This document shows positions 7,501 through 15,416 of a DNA stretch of 64,000 nucleotides, in pieces. Position numbers and translations under genes: made by a program. The stretch lies in contig JABLUY010000156.1 in assembly GCA_013306675.1 (NCBI GenBank), positions 28,668 through 92,667 of the forward strand, read 5' to 3'. A model generated the notes under the pieces. The model ran no database searches. It was not told the DNA's origin and saw only the letters and a program-made list of their open reading frames with translations. Source of the DNA: Thraustochytrium sp. TN22. Taxonomy: Eukaryota > Sar > Bigyra > Thraustochytrida > Thraustochytriidae. How positions within the stretch are numbered: position 1 is the stretch's first letter; every line of letters begins with the position of its first letter.

Positions 7501-10374
7501 GTTGTTCTCGGACGCTACGTCGTCGACTAAAGCGTCGCTCTTCGTCTGTACGAGCCCGGTTGGGCCCTTCTCTACTCCGCCGCTCGGTGCTTTGGCCTCC
7601 TCGAGGTCCGATTCTCCGCGGATGTGGTCCTCGTCCGGTCTTTCAGGCTCGAGCACCTCGGCGCCCGCGGCCCCGCACTCCTCCTCGCCTACGATGGTGG
7701 CCTCGCTGCCGCTTTCCGAGGCGTTGTCGCCTTCAGGCATCAACACGCGCAGGTCGTCCGGCTCCGGCTTAGTCTCCATATAATTGGTGGCGCTGGCCGA
7801 AGCGGCACTGGCCGAGGCGGCACTTGGCAAGGCTGCACTGGACGAGGCGTCCGCCGCCTCGCTGTCAGGCCGGTTTGCGCTCACGTCACTGCTGTTGCTG
7901 CTGCCGCGATCGCGAGAGCACGAATCGGACCCGCACTCGTCGGAGCGCTCAGAGGCTAGAGCAGAGGTGGACTCCCCCGAGGTATGCGGCGCAAGCGCGC
8001 TCGCGCGGCGTTTGATACAGACTGTCAAATAGCCGGATGAAACAGTACGCACCTCGATGCGGTGGTGTGAGAGGCGGGGCGCAAAGTCGGAGTCGAGCTT
8101 CGCGAGGATATAGTCAACATCCTGCGGCCGCGTAAAGAGAGCGAACTGCGCGATAGACCCGTAACGAACCTTGAGATCAAAGGGCGCACCGGCGGCGACG
8201 ACGGTGCCGCGCTCCAGAATGGCGACCTCGTCCGACAAGGACTCCGCCTCGGCCATGCTGTGCGTGGTATGCACGACAATGCTGTGCTCCTTGATGGTCT
8301 CGATGTGCCGCCACACGAAGCGCTGATTGATGGGGTCCATGCCCGTCGTGGGCTCGTCCAACAGGATGAGCGCCGGCGCGCCGAGAGTCGCGAGACCTAC
8401 GGAGACGCGCCGGCGCGCCCCGCCAGAGAGCGCGGCGACCTTGTAGTTGCGCAAGGCGTGCAAGTTTAAACCGCGCAGCCAGCGGTCCACGACCTCCGAG
8501 ACATCCTCCGCCGGCACCTTGCGCAAGCGCGCCCACAGCTTGAAGTGCTCCGCCGGAGTGAGCTCGCTATAGAGCGCGTCATCCTGCATACAAATGCCGA
8601 GCGCGACCGAGGCCAGGGGCTGACCGTTGCACCAGATCGCGCCCGAATCCTGGACGAGCTCACTGGAGAGAATGCGCACAAGGGTGCTTTTGCCGGCGCC
8701 GTTCTTGCCGAGCAACGTGAGCACGCGACCAGGCTCCACGTGCAGGCTCACGGAGCGCAGCGCCTGCACGCGACCACGGAGACGGAAACCGAAGGCGAGA
8801 CTTACGTTCTCGATGTGCAGGCCCGTGCATGGCGCGAGGCTGATGGGCGCAGCACGTAGGCCGCGCGTCGACTTTGCAGCCCGCGGTGGCGCAGCAGCAG
8901 CAGCAGCAGCAGCAGCAGGGGCAGTAGCAGCAGGGGCAGCAACGGGGCCGTCCTCGTTCTCGCTGTCGCGATGGGCGACGGTGCTCTGGTCGGCCCCAGG
9001 ACCTTCCGCGCGCAGCGCCTTGGCGTTGGCCCTGCGGTTGCTCCGGCGAAGCTTGTACCTGCGCACGAGACGGTGAGCGCGCACGTGCGTGAGCAGCAGC
9101 GTGACGCCAAGGTAGAACGCGCCGAGGAGGGTCATGAAGCCCAGGCAGGAACCGAAGGATGGCGTGTGGAAATCGAGCGAGGACACCAACTTGACCTGTG
9201 CCGGGTTGTCCAGTGAGCACTCGTCCGCTACCTCGAACGACGATGTGGACCCGACGGAGGACGAGCTGGTGCTGGCGTCATAGTCACCGCCCTGGACCTG
9301 CACGTAGAGGACGTCGTCGGGGAGCGCCAGCGTCTCACGAATGATGGCCGGCGTGGCATCATAAAAGAAGGAGAGTGCATCGTAGGGGCTGCCACCCATG
9401 AGCAGAACGGTGCCTACGACCTGAGACCAGATCTGCGCGAAGTGGAAGGTGGGGAAGAAGAAGAGCACGAGCAGGCGGAAGGCGCCGGCGCTGGAGACCT
9501 GTGCGTTGTCCCAGATGGAGTCCAGGCCCGACTCAAGATACCAGCAGCCGGTGTACGTGGTGGCGGCGTCCAAGATGAGGTAGGACTCGCAGGGCTCCAC
9601 GGAGTCGCACTCGTAAGAGTCGCGTTCGGTGTGGTTGGCGCAGGCGTTGTATGTCGTGTTCTCCGGTTGGAAGTAGGTGGGCGCGGAGTAGTCGACAAAG
9701 AGCGGCGTGAGCGTGACGGCAAAGTAGGCGCCGAAGAGCACGAGGTAGAGGAGCACGAGCAGGTCCGAGCGGCGCGTGAAGCCGACAAAGGTCGACACGG
9801 TGAAGTGGAAGGCGAACATGACGGCGTTCGAGCAGACGAAGAGTGAGGAAAAGATGGTGCCGAAGGAGACGTGCTTGAAGATGGCATCCGGGACAGCCTT
9901 GGCCAGACCGGCGGCCACAAGCGTCGCCACTAGGTTGAGCGCCGCGAAGAGCGTCCACCAGCTGAGCCAGAAGGCACTGAAGCCGCGCTTGCTGCCGAGC
10001 AGCGTCACGAGCAGGCCACTGTTGGCCTCGTCCTGGATGAAGACCGTGGACAGAACGCTGGAGACGATGGGTCCAGCCGCCAAGATGGGCGCGATGAACG
10101 GATTGAAGGAGTGATCATAGTCGATGTCCAACGAGTAGCCGCAGGCGTCGTAGGCCGAGCTCTTGATGCCTCCGTTGGCGTCCACGTAGAACTCGTTCAC
10201 TGCGAACGTGAGCAGCACCATGACAGGGGCCGCCAGCAAGTAGAGCACAGCGAGCAGCTGGCGCCTCAAGAAGACGCGCACGCACTTTTTGAGCAGCGCC
10301 ACATAGATGGCCGCGCCCTCGCCAAGCCTGCTCTCCAGGCGCAGCACCGCCTCCGCGGCCCGCGGCCCCAGCAT
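4531..10374 (-). CDS. ABCA-type full-size ABC transporter
   Basis: Full transporter with the order TMD1-NBD1-TMD2-NBD2, a likely lipid or sterol exporter or flippase of the A subfamily (family knowledge). TMD1 begins with a hydrophobic helix near LLAVLYLLAAPVMVLL and is followed by a large lumenal loop with NTT/NHT glycosylation sequons. NBD1 has Walker A GKNGAGKST, signature LSGG and Walker B LILLDEPTTGMD. A long acidic Ser/Glu-rich linker joins it to TMD2. NBD2 has GPNGSAKST, MSGGMQRR and VVILDEPTTQLD. The Walker A Gly before Lys in NBD2 is Ala. The frame is open to an ATG at 10635 (2034 residues), but the first 87 residues are Arg/Ala low-complexity from a GCC-rich tract. I therefore prefer the ATG at 10374 (MLGPRAAEAV), giving 1947 residues. 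No intron is seen. Confidence 0.9.
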   Translation of the reverse strand: MLGPRAAEAVLRLESRLGEGAAIYVALLKKCVRVFLRRQLLAVLYLLAAPVMVLLTFAVNEFYVDANGGIKSSAYDACGYSLDIDYDHSFNPFIAPILAAGPIVSSVLSTVFIQDEANSGLLVTLLGSKRGFSAFWLSWWTLFAALNLVATLVAAGLAKAVPDAIFKHVSFGTIFSSLFVCSNAVMFAFHFTVSTFVGFTRRSDLLVLLYLVLFGAYFAVTLTPLFVDYSAPTYFQPENTTYNACANHTERDSYECDSVEPCESYLILDAATTYTGCWYLESGLDSIWDNAQVSSAGAFRLLVLFFFPTFHFAQIWSQVVGTVLLMGGSPYDALSFFYDATPAIIRETLALPDDVLYVQVQGGDYDASTSSSSVGSTSSFEVADECSLDNPAQVKLVSSLDFHTPSFGSCLGFMTLLGAFYLGVTLLLTHVRAHRLVRRYKLRRSNRRANAKALRAEGPGADQSTVAHRDSENEDGPVAAPAATAPAAAAAAAAAPPRAAKSTRGLRAAPISLAPCTGLHIENVSLAFGFRLRGRVQALRSVSLHVEPGRVLTLLGKNGAGKSTLVRILSSELVQDSGAIWCNGQPLASVALGICMQDDALYSELTPAEHFKLWARLRKVPAEDVSEVVDRWLRGLNLHALRNYKVAALSGGARRRVSVGLATLGAPALILLDEPTTGMDPINQRFVWRHIETIKEHSIVVHTTHSMAEAESLSDEVAILERGTVVAAGAPFDLKVRYGSIAQFALFTRPQDVDYILAKLDSDFAPRLSHHRIEVRTVSSGYLTVCIKRRASALAPHTSGESTSALASERSDECGSDSCSRDRGSSNSSDVSANRPDSEAADASSSAALPSAASASAASASATNYMETKPEPDDLRVLMPEGDNASESGSEATIVGEEECGAAGAEVLEPERPDEDHIRGESDLEEAKAPSGGVEKGPTGLVQTKSDALVDDVASENNSREQLVEGLSALIQWIQSPESGVREFGVSNTTFEEVFLSIVDRPRGSEDEEDEEETAAAAAAAAAGGKLAIDDDEEPSKRAVFESAQLTAVPVAAAERKRSLRKATSENMSVIMVDLPSSRTAASEPPRTYSRQGEELSIKAGSAPPLRSVVQVPTLADQGILHLQSVEVTNKGAWLWFSQVRALTSKNFRVRLLHWESMAKWFVVLAMLVAITLVEASNSELRSDVLALSIFLCLVTVLVVPFGVFERTEGMLQIFKLHRCTFGTLATSEAFFLWVVIFFVTLVALSVFFGIALGGDVHSESLFFLCNKNIAGCRCVLSTLRDSRDRQLEILQTITELTIRDTPFGEVTETSKFWYGHLKNKHGTWWMLLGIAFGFALGLAGLALAVNASCRTHRAAAFWGGVFLLLWGILPPVLLLRGLTDVLYLPEDATCTVATFGSLDVTLATGSSACAQRRLLESDPAVGLALTNGFSMSMYDFFRAGTRTEVINRTLTESSSAYTFSEDCCSDNSSFFQANIGIMFAGALIALVVGLALFWLRTFPPESVLVAERILHEWRHRLCHRVNPRYRSNPIREHRFQGDEKDANDEDDDDASDVEREDTEDRGCVEYERSRVRAILGGDFRHVPPEKREPIVISNLSKVYYTRWGRVNALRNMNLAVAPGEVVGLLGPNGSAKSTLCKLLNGAVTPTRGEAYVNGLNVETQMTRVFSHLGYVGQRDCLWRGLTAREHLKMVLRLRGVIATDDERDMLLNEVATRLDLEEYLDRKVSAMSGGMQRRLSIALAMLGSPRVVILDEPTTQLDPSARRKVWECIQYFRQTYNCAIIITTHDMDEADELCDRVCVITKGRCRAVDTPQGLKDRFGNGFRLIVKVSPGRRREAFDFVKKHVYGQAVLGNCLNNIMRIFFPRDGFDLASAFVTLFSERARTEGYIQNFLLNQATLHDVFMNIAGLDEAHLEDIGYLNEHAHSLVVKLLRHRGVYRPQQPAVTRA

Positions 10375-11299
10375 CCTCGCCCGCGCCCGCGCCCGCGCGC
10401 GCGCGCGCCGCGCCGCGCCGCGCCGTGCCGCGTCGCTGTTCAAAAACTCCAGCAGATGGCCCAGCCTCAGCCCAGCCGGGTCGGAGGCGTCGTCCCGTCC
10501 ACAGTCGGACGCCGCGCCGCGCCGCGCCGCGCCGCCGCGCCGCGCCGCGCCGGCCGCGCCGCGCTCGCGCGCGCGACCCCGCGGCGCCCGGCCGCTTGCG
10601 TTTTGCACGACGGGAGTTCGGACGGAGGGAGGCACTGGGGGCGACGGCGGCAGGAAGCCTGAGCCGCCTCGGGCTCCAGGTCGGCTCGCCCGGGTCCGAC
10701 GCGGCCTTGGCGGCCGGGCACGGTGCCACGGGCCGTGGCGGCGTGGCCGACCGCCGGCGGAGTCGAGCCGAGGCCCCTGGCAGCCGCCGCGCCGCGCAGA
10801 CGGTGCCTGTGAGTTCGTTCAATGACTGAGGTCGCAGCGACTTGTGAGATGAGTTGTCTGCTCACACGTGACACAGTGGCGCGAGACACGGCGATCCCAG
10901 CACGCGTCACGGCGGCCTCAGTCGCCCCGCGCGGGCCTTGTTCGCATCAAGTTGCGCTTCGAGCAGCACAGGTTCCCCAGCAACGTCGGCGAGCGCAGCG
11001 CTGCCTCGAGGCGAGGCGAGTCCGGCAACGAGGAACTTGACGCAGGAAGAAGGCGAGGCGAGATGCGACGCGAGGCGAGCCGCGTACGCGACAGGCCGCG
11101 GCACCGTGCACGGTGCCGGCACCGTGCACGATGGCGCGTGCTGGCTGGGAGAGAATAGGAGAGAGAGCGATGAAGAGGAGCGGCAGACTCGGCGGGCGCG
11201 GCGCGGCGCGCGGGCGGGCGCGCGCGCGGCGGCGGCGGGGCCGGCGCGCGCGCGGGCGAGGGCAGGGAGAGCGCGTGGGGCGCGGGCCGGGCGTGGAGC
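10375..11299. promoter_or_regulatory. Divergent GC-rich promoter region between ABCA-type gene and HCF101-like gene
   Basis: Shared 5' region of two divergent genes. It holds GCCGC/GCGCC low-complexity at about 10390-10575. It also has a 16-bp perfect palindrome GCACCGTGCACGGTGC at 11101-11116, followed by a second copy of its left 12 bases at 11119-11130. An ATG at 11170 is out of frame with the HCF101-like protein. No other gene is supported. Confidence 0.5.
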
Positions 11300-12793
11300 C
11301 CGGCGCTGAGCGCGGCGCTGACCAGCCCGGTGGCGGCCAGGGCGCTGGCGACGTCGGCGAGGCGCGCGGCGGAACTGGAGGAGGAGGCGCTGCAGCTGCT
11401 GCGCGCCGTGAAAATGGGCGAGAGCGACGTGGTGACGGCCGGCATGGTGCGGGACCTGAGCGTGGATGAGGAGCGCGGGATCCTGCGCTTCTCGCTCGCC
11501 ACGGGCAGCCAGGAGGTGCGCGCGGCGTGCGAGAACAGGCTCATGGGCGAGAAGGAGCGGCCCGCCTGGCTGCGCCGCGCGCCCGTCATCACGGTGCGCG
11601 CCGGCGCCGACGCCAAGCAGCGCGTGTCGCTGGGCCGCGGCCTGGAGGGCGTGCGCCACATCGTGGCCGTGTCCAGCGGCAAGGGCGGCGTGGGCAAGTC
11701 CACGGTGGCCGTTAACCTGGCCTTCGCGCTCAGCGAGCACCACGCCGTGGGCATCCTGGACGCCGACGTGTACGGGCCCAGCCTGCCCACCATGGTCGTG
11801 GAGCCCGGCGCAGAGTGGGCCGTCAGCCAGACGCCCGACGGCCGCCTCATGGAGCCCGTGCTCTTCCACGGCATCCGCTGCATGTCCTACGGCTTCGTGG
11901 CGCCCGGCACCGGCGGCCGCGGCCAGGGCGTCGACCCGACCAGCTTCTCCTCCCAGCTCGCCGCGGCCGCGCGCACTTCCTCCAGCGCCGCCGCCATGCG
12001 CGGGCCCATGGTCTCTACCGTTGTCACGCAGCTCGCCACACAGACCGACTGGGGCGAGCTCGACGTCCTCATCGTCGATATGCCGCCCGGCACCGGCGAC
12101 ATCCACCTCACGCTCGGCCAGCAGCTCAAGATTGACGGCGCCGTCATCGTCACCACGCCGCAGCTCCTCAGCTTTGTCGACGTCGTCAAGGGCCTCGAGC
12201 TCTTCAAAAAGCTCGACGTGCCCACCATCGCCGTCGTCGAGAACATGGCCTATTTTGACGGCGATGACGGCAAGCGCTACCGCCCCTTTGGCAACGGCCA
12301 CCGCGACGAGCTCGTCGCCAGCCTCGGCATCCGCCACGCTTACTCGCTGCCCATCCTCGCTTCGGCTGCTGCCTGCGCCGACTCCGGCACGCCCTTTGTG
12401 CGCGCGCATCTCGAGGACGAGGTCGCCTGGACCTACCGAAACCTCGCGGCCAACGTCATGGACCACATCAAGCAAAAGCCCGACCCCTCCGCGCTCACCT
12501 CCACCGCGCTTTCCTACGACGCGGATGCCAACCTCATTTTCGCGCGCTTCATCATGCGCGACGGCGCCGCCGAGTACCGCATCCCGCCGCGCGAGCTGCG
12601 CACGCGCCTCCGCCGCGTCGACGACATGCTCGGCAAGGACCCCTCAGACATTCCCGACAACCTGCACCCCGTCAAAATTACGCCCATGGGTAACTACGCC
12701 GTCTCCATTCTCTGGTCCGACGGCCACGACGCATCCATCTACCCTTTCCTCGATATCCGCGACGCCTGCAAGGAGTTCCACACTGTCGCTTGA
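11300..12793 (+). CDS. HCF101: HCF101-like Mrp/NBP35-family Fe-S cluster carrier (MIP18-ParA-DUF971)
   Basis: P-loop ATPase that carries 4Fe-4S clusters; plant HCF101 matures photosystem I clusters in plastids. Domains in order: MIP18/DUF59-like (EEALQLLRAV through the RDLSVDEERG segment), Mrp/ParA ATPase with deviant Walker A SGKGGVGKST and the conserved DMPPGTGD, VTTPQ and VENMAYF blocks, then DUF971 with PMGNYAVSILWSDGH, the combination diagnostic of HCF101. Ends at TGA 12791-12793. The start is unresolved. The frame is open from about 11174, but the only in-frame ATG (11414) falls inside the MIP18 domain; 11330 is GTG. Either a 5' intron or a base error separates this frame from the ATG at 11170. 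The intervening Arg/Ala/Ser-rich stretch would suit a transit peptide, but organellar targeting is not proven. Cysteines are sparse compared with what I recall of plant HCF101. Confidence 0.88.
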   Translation, partial: PALSAALTSPVAARALATSARRAAELEEEALQLLRAVKMGESDVVTAGMVRDLSVDEERGILRFSLATGSQEVRAACENRLMGEKERPAWLRRAPVITVRAGADAKQRVSLGRGLEGVRHIVAVSSGKGGVGKSTVAVNLAFALSEHHAVGILDADVYGPSLPTMVVEPGAEWAVSQTPDGRLMEPVLFHGIRCMSYGFVAPGTGGRGQGVDPTSFSSQLAAAARTSSSAAAMRGPMVSTVVTQLATQTDWGELDVLIVDMPPGTGDIHLTLGQQLKIDGAVIVTTPQLLSFVDVVKGLELFKKLDVPTIAVVENMAYFDGDDGKRYRPFGNGHRDELVASLGIRHAYSLPILASAAACADSGTPFVRAHLEDEVAWTYRNLAANVMDHIKQKPDPSALTSTALSYDADANLIFARFIMRDGAAEYRIPPRELRTRLRRVDDMLGKDPSDIPDNLHPVKITPMGNYAVSILWSDGHDASIYPFLDIRDACKEFHTVA

Positions 12794-12822
12794 CATGGCC
12801 CTTTTCACAAACCAAGGCGAGA

Positions 12823-12878
<56 letters not shown>

Positions 12879-12931
12879 CAGAGAGAGAGAGAGAGAGAGA
12901 GAGAGCATGTCAGAGACTGAGACAGAGAGAG

Positions 12932-12970
<39 letters not shown>

Positions 12971-13296
12971 CGTCGACACAGAGACGACAGCTTGGCTTGG
13001 AGAGCATGCACCACCACCTGCGCACCAGGCGTTGTGAATTGCATGCGCTCTATTTGGCATGAATGAAAACAGAGCTTTTACGTACACCTTGTCTCCCAGC
13101 TACGCAATCTGCACAGCACGACGATCAGCACAGCACGACGATCAGCACAGCACGACACTCGGCGGCATACCATCTGCACCATCAGCGACGCGCGGGCGAT
13201 ATAGCACGGCACAAACGACACCGAGCACGGCATCACTGCAATCGCTCAGCAAGCGAACACACGCGCTCGCTCGCTCTTGATCGATCGATAGATTGC
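12794..13296. repeat. Intergenic microsatellite block: (ACGC)n, (GA)n and 17-bp tandem repeat
   Basis: Right after the HCF101-like stop lie an (ACGC)n run at about 12823-12878, an interrupted (GA)n tract at about 12880-12967, and a 17-bp unit GCACAGCACGACGATCA repeated 2.8 times from 13111. No gene is seen. The tracts probably include the 3' UTRs of the two convergent flanking genes. Confidence 0.85.
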
Positions 13297-13611
13297 TCAC
13301 CAATCGTCGCTGGTCAACGGAACATCAACCACGAGCAAATCCTGCAGGCTCTTGACATTGGCCACGTTCGCCTGAAAGTAACCAATCCACACTGCCAGCG
13401 CAGCCACGCAGACCGCAGCGCCGATGGCAGACCCCTTGACGTAGAAGCCCAGGTCCGGGTGCGCCGACCCGTCGCGCAGCTTGCCCCCAAAGTACACCGC
13501 GCTCAGCACCCAGAGCAGCGGCAGCGCGAAGAAGCCCGCGAAGAAGAACCGCTTCGCGTTCACCAAGTCCTCCTCCGCCGGCGTCAGCGGCCGCTGCGCG
13601 CGCTGCGACAT
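13297..13611 (-). CDS. PSENEN: PEN-2, gamma-secretase subunit
   Basis: Small integral membrane subunit of gamma-secretase, needed for presenilin endoproteolysis and activity (family knowledge). The 104-residue length matches the family's roughly 100. It has a short polar N-terminus, then the FFFAGFFALPLLWVL hydrophobic block typical of PEN-2 (human counterpart: LGGFAFLPFLW). A second hydrophobic block ends in WIGYFQ, and a PLTSDDW tail resembles the family's ending. The ATG at 13611 (MSQRAQ) is chosen. A longer frame to 13698 adds an Arg/Thr-rich stretch that looks like translated 5' UTR. The partner presenilin, nicastrin and APH-1 genes are not in the window. Confidence 0.85.
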   Translation of the reverse strand: MSQRAQRPLTPAEEDLVNAKRFFFAGFFALPLLWVLSAVYFGGKLRDGSAHPDLGFYVKGSAIGAAVCVAALAVWIGYFQANVANVKSLQDLLVVDVPLTSDDW

Positions 13612-14022
13612 CCTCGAGCGCGGCGCGAGAAGCGCTTTCGTGCGTGTGCGCGTGCGCGTGCGAGATGGACTTGGTCCGCCCGACGCGCGCCTCTGCACCG
13701 AGCAAGCCCGTGCCGCCGCGCCGCCGCCTGAGGCCTGCCGCCCGCCGCCCGCCGCCCGTCGCCCGCCGCCCGCCGCGAGCCGTCCGCGCCGCCACCCGCG
13801 CCGCGCCGCGCTCGATGAAAGTTTACGGCCGCCACGGCGGCCAACCTGGTCATGGGCACGCGCACGTACATGTCAATCAATGTATGTCAACGTGTTGTCA
13901 ATGTCCACGGAGGACAATGTCCACGGAGGACGAGGAAGGTGGCCGACCTCCTGGCTGAAGGCCGGCAGTAGCCAAGGCTTGCGAGTGGCACGCTTGCCTC
14001 GAGTCATCCTCCAAGCCGTACG
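13612..14022. other. Intergenic, no gene seen
   Basis: GC-rich upstream flank of PEN-2 with CGCCGCC-rich repeats (about 13720-13810), then an ordinary-composition stretch with a short direct repeat TCCACGGAGGACAATG / TCCACGGAGGACGAGG around 13906-13935. No open frame here looks coding. Confidence 0.5.
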
Positions 14023-14530
14023 TCATCCATCATCAGCTCGTCGGTCCTGCATGTGGTTCAATGAGCGCATGAGAAAAATCTCGCCGCCTGTTTGTCCACG
14101 CAGGTTCTGCGCAAACTCCATCTTGAGCTCCTGGTCGTTGCCGTTCTCGAAGATGGTGTCTTCCGCATCCTGCGCAAGGATGCGCAGCATGGCGCCGAAA
14201 TTGTTGGAGTCCTTCGCATCCAGGTCATTGCGATAGATGCTTGCCTTGGGATGCATGACGTACTCTGCCGCAGCTCTGCCGGGCATCGAGAGCCACCAAA
14301 GTCGAAAGCCACGGACTTTGGGCGCTCCTCTTCCTCCTCAGCGCCCTCGTTGGTTTTGCTCTGCTTCTTGCGATCGCGGCCAAAGCCCTTCTAGGTGAAA
14401 AATTGCGTCGTGTTGCCCTGCGCGTCAGCATCGATGGTTTTGCTCTGCTTCTTGCGATCGCGGCCAAAGCCCTTCTTGGTGAAAAATTGCGTCGTGTTGC
14501 CCTGCGCGTCAGCATCGATGATACCCGACG
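14023..14530 (-). pseudogene. Broken gene of unknown function with 84-bp tandem duplication
   Basis: Two minus-strand stretches read like protein but do not join. Downstream, 14023-14286 encodes 87 residues (MPGRAAAEYV ... RRADDG). Just upstream, in another frame, a 28-codon block containing DADAQGNTTQFFT and KGFGRDRKKQSKT is repeated exactly in tandem with an 84-bp period, starting at 14352 and 14436 on the plus strand. It is followed by an acidic EEEEERPKSVAFDFG segment. The first duplicated copy reads AAG (Lys) where the second reads TAG (stop), and a frame change near 14285 separates this block from the 87-residue part. I recognise no family. Decay is the simplest reading; an unannotated intron could explain the frame change but not the in-frame stop. 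Confidence 0.5.
14352..14519. repeat. 84-bp direct tandem repeat (two copies)
   Basis: Copies start at 14352 and 14436 and are almost identical; the visible difference is CTAGG versus CTTGG. The period is a multiple of three and lies within the broken minus-strand gene. Confidence 0.9.
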
Positions 14531-14744
14531 CCCTGGTCCTCGTACGACTTGGCCTTTTAGTACCGGGTTGTCAACTTGAAGGTCGCTCAGGCTGGTCCTT
14601 GACGCCCGCGCAGACCACGAACTCCGGGCCGACCGCGAGGGCGCGCGCCGACGGTCGGCGGCGGCGGCGGCGCGGCGCAGAGCGGGGGTGCGCGGCTGCG
14701 GTCGCCGAGCGTGCCGCGACCGCGGAGCGAGGAGACCGCCGACG

Positions 14745-15383
14745 ATGAAGATGGTCATGGTCGTGGCGGCGATGCGCATCGTGGCGACGGCGTCCCTGGC
14801 CCTGGCGGCGGCCGCGACGGCGGCGGAGGAGGCGACGACGGCGCAGAGCGGAGTGCAGCAGGAGCTGCAGGTGCAGATGGTGGACGTGCCGGCAGCCTTG
14901 GCCGCGCCGAAGCTGCGCGGAGACGAGGCGTGGAGCGAGGACGAGGACGAGGACGAGGACGGGACGTGCCCGTTCGTGTATGACGCGTATGAGGCGCACA
15001 TGAAGCTGCCGCATGCGGGCGAGGTGGTGTGGCGGTTTGAGCCGGCAAAGTACGGCTTGAGCCACGGGTTCTATTGCTCGCTGCGCACGCGAATGTTCCA
15101 GCGGGACGTGGCGTACCGGTTCGGCAACTGCACGTGCCCGCCGCTGCGGTTCTGCAGTGAGTCGTGGGGCCAGGTCGACGTGGAGCTGGCGGGCGGCCTG
15201 GGTCCGCTGCACATGGAGGTGGGCAAGTGCCAGATCGCACACTGGCTGCTGGCGGTCCCGCTCGTGCTCTTTTTGTTCTTCACGGGCTGCTGTGTATGCC
15301 TGTGCACGCGGCGGACACCACGCGCGCGGCACGTCATCATCGTGCGCGCCGACCCGCGCAGCGAGTACGTGAGCCTGAATTGA
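14745..15383 (+). CDS. Secreted type I membrane protein, unknown function
   Basis: I do not recognise this 212-residue protein. It begins with a signal peptide (MKMVMVVAAMRI then an Ala-rich h-region, likely cleavage near residue 27). An acidic (DE)n patch follows around residue 65, then a roughly 85-residue ectodomain with at least six Cys and one NCT glycosylation sequon. A single hydrophobic span WLLAVPLVLFLFFTG leads into a short Cys- and Arg-rich cytoplasmic tail ending SEYVSLN. The SEYVSL ending could be a tyrosine-based sorting signal, but that is speculation. ATG 14745 is chosen because the signal peptide starts there. The stop lies 33 bp from the stop of the convergent neighbour, so the two 3' UTRs must overlap. 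Confidence 0.7.
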   Translation: MKMVMVVAAMRIVATASLALAAAATAAEEATTAQSGVQQELQVQMVDVPAALAAPKLRGDEAWSEDEDEDEDGTCPFVYDAYEAHMKLPHAGEVVWRFEPAKYGLSHGFYCSLRTRMFQRDVAYRFGNCTCPPLRFCSESWGQVDVELAGGLGPLHMEVGKCQIAHWLLAVPLVLFLFFTGCCVCLCTRRTPRARHVIIVRADPRSEYVSLN

Positions 15384-15416
15384 CACAGTGAGATTTTTAT
15401 TTGTTTCCGTTGCCAG

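Noticed and set aside
10375-10635. 87-residue Arg/Ala N-terminal extension of the ABC transporter
   Set aside because: Encoded by GCCGCGCC repeats. It is more likely 5' UTR, since a good ATG sits just before the first transmembrane helix.
10907-12475. 522-codon minus-strand frame
   Set aside because: Antisense of the HCF101-like gene; the plus strand carries the recognisable P-loop and DUF971.
12823-12967. Repeat block considered as a CRISPR array
   Set aside because: Units are 2-4 bp with no spacers; it is a microsatellite in a eukaryotic spacer.
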